The notes under the pieces are model-generated. The model was not told the DNA's origin, made no database searches, and worked only from the letters and a program-made list of their open reading frames with translations. Made by a program: the position numbers and the translations under genes. Positions 32,326-39,869 of a stretch of DNA of 64,000 nt are shown one piece after another; position 1 is the stretch's first letter, and every line of letters begins with the position of its first letter. The DNA is from Halieaceae bacterium UBA5085 (lineage in GTDB: Bacteria; Pseudomonadota; Gammaproteobacteria; Pseudomonadales; Halieaceae), in the NCBI GenBank assembly GCA_002414665.1, contig DIAF01000039.1, positions 97,021 to 161,020 on the forward strand, read 5' to 3'.

Positions 32326-34000
32326 GTGACACCTCCACAGGCTCTACAGCGGTGCTGGTGGCCCCTGCACCCCGCCCATCCAGCCTGACCGCCGCCGTGA
32401 ATGCGATAAACGCCACCGTCAACAAACTCGCATCCACGCCGGCGACCGGCCAGTAACCCGTTGTGACCGTGTGCCACAGGTGATCCCCGGTAGTCATCCA
32501 GTTGAGTGCCACCGCCAGTACCGCGAGCGCGGCAATGCCGATACATTGCTCTCGCCAGGCCGCTGACACCTCACCCCGGATCAGTGCGGCGCTGCGCACA
32601 TAGGCGTGTAGCAGGGTGCATAGCCACGTGCACCAGAACACCCTCTCCTCCCACATGGCGCGCGCGGGAAGATCCGCCGGCAGTGCCCGATTGGCAACCA
32701 GCATGCCCAGCACTGCCAGCACCATCCCCGTGACCGCAGTGACCGCGAAGGCATCCACCCAACGCAGCGCCTGCGGTGAGTGCAGCGCCCATTGACGTTT
32801 GCGCCTTTCCGTGAAGAAGATGAATCCCGTGGCGATACACACACAGCCGACCAGACCACCCACGACGTAGAGCCAGCGCAGCAACCAGTGGCGGAAGTGC
32901 TGGAGATGCAGGCCGGTGAGAAACTCACTCACCGCATGTACGGCAGAAGGTGCAGGATCCTCATGCAGGATCTCACCGCTGCTCGCGCGGAAGTGTATCC
33001 CCTCGCCGACCAGGGCCACGCGGTCGCTGCCAGCGCGGAAAACGCTGACATAGCCATTGCGATCACCAACGTGCTCGATGGTCAGGAACCCCACTTCTCC
33101 CGGTATGCCACGCTGCGCCCAGCGCGCCTTCGCCTGCGCCACCATCGCATCTACCGAAGCAAGCGGCGCAGGCACGCCTGCCGGCTCGTGTGGCAAGCCC
33201 GTGCGAGCAGCCTCCATGACCTCGTGTTGCCTGTCCAGGGGCTGCAGCAAGGAGTCGTGCACGGGCAGATAGATTGCGGCAAATATCAGCAGACCGGTCA
33301 AGGCAAAGAAAAAATGAAAAGGCAGCGCTACCACACCTGTGAGGTTGTGTAGATCCAGGGTGCTGCGCTGGGTGCGTTTGCGGGGCCGGAAAGTGAACAG
33401 CTCGCGCAGCAGGCGGCGGTGAATCACCAGTCCGGTAACCAGCGCCGCCAGCATGGACATGGCCGCCAGCCCGACGACCCAATAGCCGATGATCGCCGGG
33501 GAGGCGTTCAGGCTGTAGTGCATGGGATAGAAGAACTCGGTGCCGATCTGCAACCGATTCTCGGGCAGGAACTCCCCGCTACGCGGGTCGACCTGTGCTC
33601 GCCCGTGCACATGCAGGTGATCGTCGGCCGGATCCAGCGGAGCATTGGGTACCCCGAACTCCGCTCCGACCAGTAGCACCGGGTCGCGGTGTGTGGTGTA
33701 GGCGAACAGTGACACCAGCGGCAGGCTGGCGGCATCCGGCAGCTCACCTGCCACACGACGCGCGGTACGCTCAACGTCATCAGGGTCCGGGCGCAGGCGC
33801 TGAAATACCGGCGCCAGCACCTGGTCAAAGGATGGCATGGGCTGCACCGCAAACCGGGTTTCGGGAACCGCCCAGCGATCGATCTCGCGATCGAACACCG
33901 ACAGGGTGCCAAAGAAGAACACCACCATCAGGACGTAGCCCAGCATCAGGCCGAAACCTGTATGGACCCAGGCCATGGCCTGACGAAAGGTATCAAACAT
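32318..34000 (-). CDS. PepSY-associated transmembrane protein (iron-regulated reductase type)
   Basis: A 560-aa protein with an N-terminal helix (residues about 12-35), two large periplasmic PepSY-like regions and several further membrane helices, including ALPFHFFFALTGLLIFAAIYLP and the C-terminal bundle. Conserved His residues at membrane borders (DLHNLTG, HFRHWLLRW, LLHAYVR) fit heme or metal coordination. Members are thought to reduce siderophore-bound ferric iron in the periplasm or at the inner membrane. The gene starts three bases after the DUF3649 stop and overlaps DUF3325, all downstream of a Fur box. Confidence 0.88.
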   Translation of the reverse strand: MFDTFRQAMAWVHTGFGLMLGYVLMVVFFFGTLSVFDREIDRWAVPETRFAVQPMPSFDQVLAPVFQRLRPDPDDVERTARRVAGELPDAASLPLVSLFAYTTHRDPVLLVGAEFGVPNAPLDPADDHLHVHGRAQVDPRSGEFLPENRLQIGTEFFYPMHYSLNASPAIIGYWVVGLAAMSMLAALVTGLVIHRRLLRELFTFRPRKRTQRSTLDLHNLTGVVALPFHFFFALTGLLIFAAIYLPVHDSLLQPLDRQHEVMEAARTGLPHEPAGVPAPLASVDAMVAQAKARWAQRGIPGEVGFLTIEHVGDRNGYVSVFRAGSDRVALVGEGIHFRASSGEILHEDPAPSAVHAVSEFLTGLHLQHFRHWLLRWLYVVGGLVGCVCIATGFIFFTERRKRQWALHSPQALRWVDAFAVTAVTGMVLAVLGMLVANRALPADLPARAMWEERVFWCTWLCTLLHAYVRSAALIRGEVSAAWREQCIGIAALAVLAVALNWMTTGDHLWHTVTTGYWPVAGVDASLLTVAFIAFTAAVRLDGRGAGATSTAVEPVEVSRG

Positions 34001-34003
34001 GTC

Positions 34004-34336
34004 TCAAACCCCGGCCAGAAGCCTGAGCTGCCACTGGGCAGCTAGCACCGTGGTCGCCGCACCGACCCCGAACAGGCAGACCCACACACGGAGCACGCTG
34101 CGCGCACTGTAAGACCAGAGGAACACCGCGAGAAAGCCGGGAAAGGCCACCAGCATACCCACCATCCAGGCTTCATCCCAGGCGATGCCGCCGGCCACCT
34201 GCGCCACAATCAGCAGGCTGCTGGCGCCCCAGACAAACGCATAACTGCCGAACAGGCTGGCGAAGACCCGCGCCGCCAGCACGCTCCGCCGGACAAGCGC
34301 ACCTGGCTGCCGGTGTCGCAGCGGTTTTCTCGCCAT
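34004..34336 (-). CDS. DUF3649 family membrane protein
   Basis: A 110-aa protein with a basic N-terminus (MARKPLRHRQPGALVRRSVL) and three hydrophobic helices, matching DUF3649. The start at 34336 is chosen for its AGGA at 10 nt; a Met six codons earlier (34354) is possible. It is the first gene of the iron operon and directly follows the Fur-type site. Its function is unknown; it is always found with PepSY-type proteins. Confidence 0.8.
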   Translation of the reverse strand: MARKPLRHRQPGALVRRSVLAARVFASLFGSYAFVWGASSLLIVAQVAGGIAWDEAWMVGMLVAFPGFLAVFLWSYSARSVLRVWVCLFGVGAATTVLAAQWQLRLLAGV

Positions 34337-34364
34337 AACAGATCCTGATCGCACTAATATTGAA

Positions 34365-34379
34365 TGATAATTATTATTA
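34365..34379. promoter_or_regulatory. Fur box upstream of the PepSY iron operon
   Basis: TGATAAT-T-ATTATTA matches the 7-1-7 Fur consensus TGATAATnATTATCA at all but one position. It lies 29 bp before the chosen DUF3649 start and in front of three genes known to accompany iron uptake, which strongly supports iron-dependent repression by Fur. The extended AT-rich run (aatattgaatgataattattattattt) also reads as three NATWAT hexamers. The site is upstream of the divergent flavoenzyme gene too (150 bp away), so an effect there is possible. Confidence 0.8.
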
Positions 34380-34526
34380 TTTGTGAATTGATGTCAAGTG
34401 CTGACTGGATCCCCTGTGATCACAGGCGCTCGGCCTGCTTTCTTGATCAGGGGCAAGCCAGAGGCAATCCTGATGTGTCATCATGATTCGCAGTCTGCTT
34501 GCAAGGCAATACGGAGGAGCGGTGCC

Positions 34527-35909
34527 ATGAGCATCATCGATGAGCTAGGAGCCGTTGTCGGACCCAAGGGATTATTACTGGGTGACGATGTACGTGCCAG
34601 GCCAAATCACAGCTGGGGCATAGGTCGCTGCGAAGCGCAGGCCATAGTGCGCCCTGCCAGCACGGCCGAAGTGGCCGAAGTCATGCGCATCTGCCATGCA
34701 CACAACCAGAGCGTGGTGCCCTGGGGTGGCCTGAGCGGCCTGGTGGACGGCATCACCTGCTCGGCGAATGACATCGCCCTGTCGCTGGAGCGGATGCAGG
34801 CCATTGAGCAACTCGACGACAGCGCCGGCGTGATGACGGTACAGGCCGGCGCCATTGTGCAGAGCGTACAGGAGGCGGCTGCAGAGGCAGGTTGGCTGTT
34901 CGCCGTGGACTTCGGCGCGCGCGGCAGTGCGCGCATCGGCGGGATGATTGCCACCAATGCCGGGGGTAATAGCGTTGTCCGTTACGGTATGGCCAGGGAG
35001 CAGGTACTGGGGCTGGAAGCCGTGCTGGCCGATGGCACAGTCATCAGTTCCATGAACGAGATGCTGAAGAACAATGCGGGCTACGACTTGAAGCACTTGT
35101 TCATTGGCTCCGAGGGCACGCTGGGCATTGTCACCCGGGCGGTGTTGCGCCTGCGTCCCGCCCCGCGTGCGACACAAACCGCGTTTGTCGCGGTGGACGA
35201 GTTCCCGTCCCTGCTACAGCTACTGCGCCGGCTGGGCACCGAACTGGAGGGGAAACTCAGTGCATTCGAGGTCATGTGGAACAGCCACTACCACTTGCTG
35301 GTGGAAGAGACACAGCGGCATCAGGCGTTCCTGCCAACACACCACCCATACTATGTACTGATTGAGGCGCAGGGGGCCAACGGAGATCACCTTGAGGCGC
35401 AATTCACGGATGTGATGGCAGCCCTGTTGGAGGACGGCCACGTGGTGGACGCAGTCATCGCGCAAAGCGGCCAGCAGGCCGACCAGCTCTGGGCGATGCG
35501 TGATGATGTGGAGGGGCTTGTACACAGCATCAGCCCGATCGCCGTCTTTGATATCAGCCTGCCCATCCGGCACATGGACGACTATATCAACGACCTCAAT
35601 GCCGCATTGGCAGAGCAGTGCCCGGAGGCGAGACTGGTCTGCTTCGGCCACATGGGCGACGGCAATCTGCATCTGGGCGTCGGGCCTGCCGACGACAGGC
35701 ATCGCATAGAGCGCATTGTGTATGAGCATCTGGTACCGCTGCAGGGCTCGGTCTCAGCGGAGCACGGGATCGGGCTGGAAAAGCGCGAGTTTCTGTCCTG
35801 CAGCCGTTCACCGGCCGAAATCGCCCTGATGCGCACCCTGAAACAGGCACTGGACCCAAAAAACCTGCTCAATCCCGGCAAAGTGCTGGCGCCCGAACCA
35901 GTGCGGTAG
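34527..35909 (+). CDS. FAD-linked D-2-hydroxyacid dehydrogenase (GlcD/D-LDH type)
   Basis: A 460-aa protein from ATG 34527, behind GGAGGAG. Residues about 38-215 are a PCMH-type FAD-binding domain (VPWGGLSGLVDGI, GARGSARIGGMIATNAGGNSV, GYDLKHLFIGSEGTLGIVT). Residues about 220-455 are the FAD-oxidase C-terminal domain with GHMGDGNLHLGVG and AEHGIGLEKREFL. These enzymes oxidise D-lactate, glycolate or D-2-hydroxyglutarate, passing electrons to quinone or cytochrome. The exact substrate is not decided. A thioesterase gene follows 84 bp downstream. Confidence 0.88.
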   Translation: MSIIDELGAVVGPKGLLLGDDVRARPNHSWGIGRCEAQAIVRPASTAEVAEVMRICHAHNQSVVPWGGLSGLVDGITCSANDIALSLERMQAIEQLDDSAGVMTVQAGAIVQSVQEAAAEAGWLFAVDFGARGSARIGGMIATNAGGNSVVRYGMAREQVLGLEAVLADGTVISSMNEMLKNNAGYDLKHLFIGSEGTLGIVTRAVLRLRPAPRATQTAFVAVDEFPSLLQLLRRLGTELEGKLSAFEVMWNSHYHLLVEETQRHQAFLPTHHPYYVLIEAQGANGDHLEAQFTDVMAALLEDGHVVDAVIAQSGQQADQLWAMRDDVEGLVHSISPIAVFDISLPIRHMDDYINDLNAALAEQCPEARLVCFGHMGDGNLHLGVGPADDRHRIERIVYEHLVPLQGSVSAEHGIGLEKREFLSCSRSPAEIALMRTLKQALDPKNLLNPGKVLAPEPVR

Positions 35910-35993
35910 CGCTACTGTGCACAGATTCCCGGCTTGCCCTGGAAAGCGGAATCGCGCAAGACTGAACACTGACCCTGACAGAAAGACACCACG

Positions 35994-36377
35994 ATGAAAT
36001 TCTATTCGCGCAAGTGGATCAAACCGGAAAACCTCAACCCCCACGGCAGCCTGTTCGGCGGGCAACTGCTCAGCTGGATTGATGAGGAGGCGGTGATCTA
36101 TGCCATGAGCCAGCTGGGTGGAAACCGGCACCTGGTGACCAAGTTCATGTCCGAAATCAATTTCGTCAGCTCCGCGCACCAGGGCGACATCGTCGAGATG
36201 GGGGTGGAGGTGACCGCCTGCGGTCGCACCTCGGTGACGCTGAGGGCGGAAGTCCGCAACAAGCTCACCAAGCAGACCATTATCTCTATCGATCGTATTG
36301 TGTTCGTCAATCTGGATGACCGGGGCGCGCCACTACCGCACGGTTACACTTGGCCCGGGCAGGACACCAACGAGTAA
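35994..36377 (+). CDS. Hot-dog-fold acyl-CoA thioesterase (YciA-like)
   Basis: A 127-aa single hot-dog domain. HGSLFGGQLLSWIDEEAVIYAM contains the helix with the catalytic acid (Asp-Glu-Glu) of YciA/BACH-type thioesterases. FVSSAHQGDIVEMGVEV and TSVTLRAEVRN are core strands. It hydrolyses acyl-CoA to free acid and CoA. Size and motif spacing are normal for the family. It converges on the ABC exporter genes with 29 bp between stops. Confidence 0.9.
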   Translation: MKFYSRKWIKPENLNPHGSLFGGQLLSWIDEEAVIYAMSQLGGNRHLVTKFMSEINFVSSAHQGDIVEMGVEVTACGRTSVTLRAEVRNKLTKQTIISIDRIVFVNLDDRGAPLPHGYTWPGQDTNE

Positions 36378-36406
36378 CGCGCCAGCACCAGAAGCACAGT
36401 GGTTGC

Positions 36407-37135
36407 CTAACCGGATACGGAAGGTCCGATGGGCACCCGGGTATCGCTGACGATACGCCCGTCCACCAGATCGATGGTTCTGTCGCAGGCGGCGGACAGG
36501 CGCGGATCGTGGGTCACCAGCAGCACTGCACAGCCCACCTCGCGACCAAACCGCCGCAGCAGTTCGAACACATCCGCCGCGGTACGCGTATCGAGGTTAC
36601 CCGTCGGCTCATCTGCGAGGAGCAGCGAGGGTTGGGTGACCAGTGCACGGGCAATCGCGACCCGCTGCTGCTGGCCTCCCGAAAGTTGGTTGGGGCGGGT
36701 CTGCGCATACTTCTCCAGACCCATTGCCGCGAGCAGGCCGCGGGCGCGGTCGATCGCCGCGACACTCGGGCGCCCGTGACGCAGCATCAGCGGCATCAAG
36801 ACGTTATCCAGCGCGCCAAAGGCCTGCACAAGGTGGTGAAACTGGAACACGAAGCCAATGGACTCACCGCGCAGCCGTGTACGCCCGGCATCGTCCATGG
36901 TACTGGTGGGCTGTCCCAGCAGGTAAAGCTCACCGGCACTGGGCTGGTCCAGCAAGCCTATCAGGTTGAGCAGCGTGCTCTTGCCGGAGCCCGACGGGCC
37001 GATCAAGGCGGCGAAATCATCGCGCTCGATGACCAGGTCGAGGCCGTGCAACACCTCCGTCTCATTGGGCAGGCCGACATTGTAGGATTTTCGCAGTCCC
37101 ACCAGGCGCAGCACCGCTTCCTGTGCTTCAGACAT
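36407..37135 (-). CDS. ABC transporter ATP-binding protein (LolD/MacB/DevA type)
   Basis: A 242-aa ATPase with Walker A GPSGSGKST, Q-loop FVFQFHHL, signature LSGGQQQR, Walker B LLLADEPTGNLD and a switch His in VTHDPR. The FQFHHL Q-loop and DEPTGNLD are diagnostic of the LolD/MacB subfamily that powers mechanotransmission exporters rather than canonical transport. Its start overlaps the permease stop by 8 bp, completing an adaptor-permease-ATPase operon. Confidence 0.92.
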   Translation of the reverse strand: MSEAQEAVLRLVGLRKSYNVGLPNETEVLHGLDLVIERDDFAALIGPSGSGKSTLLNLIGLLDQPSAGELYLLGQPTSTMDDAGRTRLRGESIGFVFQFHHLVQAFGALDNVLMPLMLRHGRPSVAAIDRARGLLAAMGLEKYAQTRPNQLSGGQQQRVAIARALVTQPSLLLADEPTGNLDTRTAADVFELLRRFGREVGCAVLLVTHDPRLSAACDRTIDLVDGRIVSDTRVPIGPSVSG

Positions 37136-38366
37136 AGCGAATCGCCACTACCGGGTCCAGCATTGCGGCACGCCGTGAAGGCACCGCTGCGGCGAGCACG
37201 CCAACCACGGTGGCGAGCACAAGGGCAAACACGACCAGAGTATGGGCAACGGGAATGAAGAACAGGCCCGGACCAAAGGTATTGAACACCCAAACGAGAA
37301 CATAGGCACCGGCGATACCAACAAGGGCACCCACCAGGCCATACAGTGCACCCTGAATCAGAAACACGTGCAGCACCTGCTGACGCCCGGCCCCCATGGC
37401 GCGCAGTATGCCGATTTCCCGGGTGCGCTGCACGACACTCACCGACAGCACACTGGCAATGCCAAAAGCCACTGACAGCGATACAAATACGATAATCATG
37501 TTGGTGGACAGGCTTTGTGCGCTCAGCGCATTCATCAGCTGGGCGTTCTTTTCCATCCAGCTTTCGGCCTCCAACCCGGTCAGGCGGGCAATGCGCCGGG
37601 CAATCGTGTTTGCGGCAAAAATGTCGTCCACCACCAGGTCGAGCTGGGTCACGCCGCCGGGCAGCCCGAGCAGTGCCTGAGCCTGTTTCAGGCCAAGGTA
37701 GACGTTGCGCGCGTCCAGCTCCCGCACGCCGAGCTCAAAGACGGCCACTACATTCACCACCGCCGGATTGTCGCGGCCGGTGTCCAGGCGCAACTTGTCA
37801 CCCACCCGCAGGCCAAGCGTGGTGGCCAGCTCACTGCCAATCATCGCCTCACCCGGCTCCAGTCGCGCGCTGCCGTCGATGACGTAGTCCGGCAGCGGGA
37901 TAATTTGCTGGTAGCGCCGCAGGTCGATGCCGGTCAGCGCAACCGACTCCAGCGCAGCGCCGCGGCCGGCGAAGGCCGGCCCGGCGATCACCGGCGACAC
38001 CGCCCGCACCGAGGGCAATGTATCCAGCGTTGCGACCACCTGCTGCCAGTTGTTGATGGACCGGCGACGCTGGGCCCGCTTGTCTTCCCGCACCAGCTGC
38101 AGCGCACCCTCAGCGACTGCCTGCCGGCGGTTCACCTCGTCCGGGGGCAGCACGCGGATATGAGCCTGGGTACCAAGGGTGCGCTGCACGATATTCGACT
38201 GCAAACCCTGTATCAGGGCGCTGACAAAAACCACTACCGCCACGCCTACGGCCACACCCACCATGATGGTGACTGTCTGCCCGCGGCCATCGCGCAGAAA
38301 CTGCAGCGCCAACACCCAGGCTGTCCACAGTCGCGCGACCGACGTCCTGACGGGGCGCTCAGTCAA
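37128..38366 (-). CDS. FtsX/MacB-type ABC permease (DevC-like)
   Basis: A permease of about 412 aa. The start is uncertain: I favour a TTG (38366) overlapping the stop of the upstream adaptor gene, because starting further upstream (up to 38441) would add Arg/Pro-rich adaptor-overlapping sequence. One N-terminal helix (VTIMVGVAVGVAVVVFVSALIQG) is followed by a periplasmic MacB-PCD-like domain of about 240 residues. Three C-terminal helices include NMIIVFVSLSVAFGIASVLSVSVVQRTREIGILRAMGA, the FtsX signature. It works with the neighbouring ATPase and the membrane-fusion protein. Confidence 0.85.
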   Translation of the reverse strand: MTERPVRTSVARLWTAWVLALQFLRDGRGQTVTIMVGVAVGVAVVVFVSALIQGLQSNIVQRTLGTQAHIRVLPPDEVNRRQAVAEGALQLVREDKRAQRRRSINNWQQVVATLDTLPSVRAVSPVIAGPAFAGRGAALESVALTGIDLRRYQQIIPLPDYVIDGSARLEPGEAMIGSELATTLGLRVGDKLRLDTGRDNPAVVNVVAVFELGVRELDARNVYLGLKQAQALLGLPGGVTQLDLVVDDIFAANTIARRIARLTGLEAESWMEKNAQLMNALSAQSLSTNMIIVFVSLSVAFGIASVLSVSVVQRTREIGILRAMGAGRQQVLHVFLIQGALYGLVGALVGIAGAYVLVWVFNTFGPGLFFIPVAHTLVVFALVLATVVGVLAAAVPSRRAAMLDPVVAIRYV

Positions 38367-39594
38367 ACTGCACCGGCAGTTCGTTGCGGCTGCTGTCGGC
38401 TGCGGTGCTCTCGCCCACGGGCAGCGGCCAGGGCTCGACACGAACTCGCGTGCCCTCGGCCAACGCGACGTCGGGATCAGCCAGTATCTGGTCCCCTGCC
38501 GCCAGCCCGGCCGTCACCTCAGAGAACACCATGCCGCGCAGACCCAGCTCGACGTCAACACGCTGCAACCGACCGTCACTGACGCGAAGCACCTGCGCAC
38601 GGGCGCCCTGAACACCCGCGAGGGCATCGTTGGGCAACGCGAGAGCCCGATCGCGACTACCGGTTAGAACGCTCACCGAGACGGTCATGTCCTCGCGCAG
38701 GAAGTCCGGAGCCTGCGCCACCGACAGGTGAGCCTCCACGGTACCGCGCTCCGGGTCCACACGGGGCGCCAGAAAGCTGAGACGCGCGTCAAAAGGCCGC
38801 TCGGGATAGGCATCGGCCACCACTACCGCCGCTTGCTGCAGCGCGAGAAAAGCGAGGTTTTTCTCATCCAGCGGCACACGGATTTCGGTTTCACCGTCCC
38901 GTGCCACAGTGAACAGCACCTTGCCCGGCTGCACCAGATCACCCGGCTCGACATCGCGGGTCAGCACCGTACCGGCAACCTCTGACCGTACTGTGGTCTT
39001 CGCCAGCTGGGCCTGCAGCGACGCCAGTCGGGCACGCAGCACAGCCTCCTCCGTACCTCCGGGTGCCACAGCCGCTGCCGCCACACGCGCTGTCGCAGCG
39101 GCATTCTGTGCCAGTGTTTCCGCCTCTTCCGCCTGTTCCAGCGCCTCGCGTGACAGCAGGCCACGGGCGGTCAGGTCGCGCCGCCGCTGCGCCTCACGGC
39201 GCGCCTGCAAAAGCGTTGTTTCTGCCCGGGTCAGGGCGAGTTCGGCCTGCGGCCGGGTCGCCGTCTCCAGCTGCTGCAACGCCACCTCCGCCTGCCGCAC
39301 TTGCGCCGCCAGTTCATCCGGCCGCAGCACCAGCATTACGTCGCCGGGGGCAACGCGGTCGCCCTCCCGCACTCGCCGCTCCAGCACCACGCCGGTAATC
39401 TCGGCACCCACCTGCGCCCGGGACACCGCGGCCACGCGACCGGAAGCAACCACGGTCTGCTGCAAGGGCATGAACGCGAGCTCATAGGCCGGGAGTGCGG
39501 GACCACGCCACCACAACCAGAAAGCAAGGGCGACAGCGCAGGCCGACAGCAGGGGCGCGATGACATTTCTGGACAGGTTCAAGGAAAAGCCCAC
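38359..39594 (-). CDS. Membrane-fusion protein (HlyD/MacA/DevB-like adaptor)
   Basis: A 411-aa protein with an N-terminal anchor helix (APLLSACAVALAFWLWW), a biotinyl-lipoyl-like half (VVASGRVAAVSRAQVGAEITGVV), an alpha-helical hairpin (about residues 110-190, Ala/Glu/Arg-rich) and beta-barrel domains including SEVAGTVLTRDVEPGDLVQPGKVLF. Adaptors of this type link an inner-membrane ABC transporter to an outer-membrane channel. The GTG start has no clear ribosome-binding site. Genes follow in the order adaptor, permease, ATPase with overlaps, as in DevBCA; the outer-membrane partner is not in the window. Cargo could be a lipid or small molecule. Confidence 0.85.
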   Translation of the reverse strand: MGFSLNLSRNVIAPLLSACAVALAFWLWWRGPALPAYELAFMPLQQTVVASGRVAAVSRAQVGAEITGVVLERRVREGDRVAPGDVMLVLRPDELAAQVRQAEVALQQLETATRPQAELALTRAETTLLQARREAQRRRDLTARGLLSREALEQAEEAETLAQNAAATARVAAAAVAPGGTEEAVLRARLASLQAQLAKTTVRSEVAGTVLTRDVEPGDLVQPGKVLFTVARDGETEIRVPLDEKNLAFLALQQAAVVVADAYPERPFDARLSFLAPRVDPERGTVEAHLSVAQAPDFLREDMTVSVSVLTGSRDRALALPNDALAGVQGARAQVLRVSDGRLQRVDVELGLRGMVFSEVTAGLAAGDQILADPDVALAEGTRVRVEPWPLPVGESTAADSSRNELPVQFD

Positions 39595-39869
39595 TCATGA
39601 ATGGCGTTTGCCGAAAGACTATCACAGTCACCTTGGCAAGGGTGCAGCACCGGGATAGGCACAAGACACGACAACACGTGGGTATTTGCTACACTGACCG
39701 CGAGCCATAAGTGCCAGGGGCATCATCGACAGTCCCTTCGGCAATCTCTGCGGAGCAAGGGCAGCCGCAGGGCATACTGATCTTTGAGGCGGACGCGCGG
39801 GACGGCGGTATACTTGTCGGCACACTGCGCTTTGCGAAACCCTTTTTGCTACCTGTTTGAGGAGCCGAC

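Noticed and set aside
36350..38582. Large + strand frames opposite the ABC exporter
   Set aside because: ATPase and permease motifs are on the minus strand.
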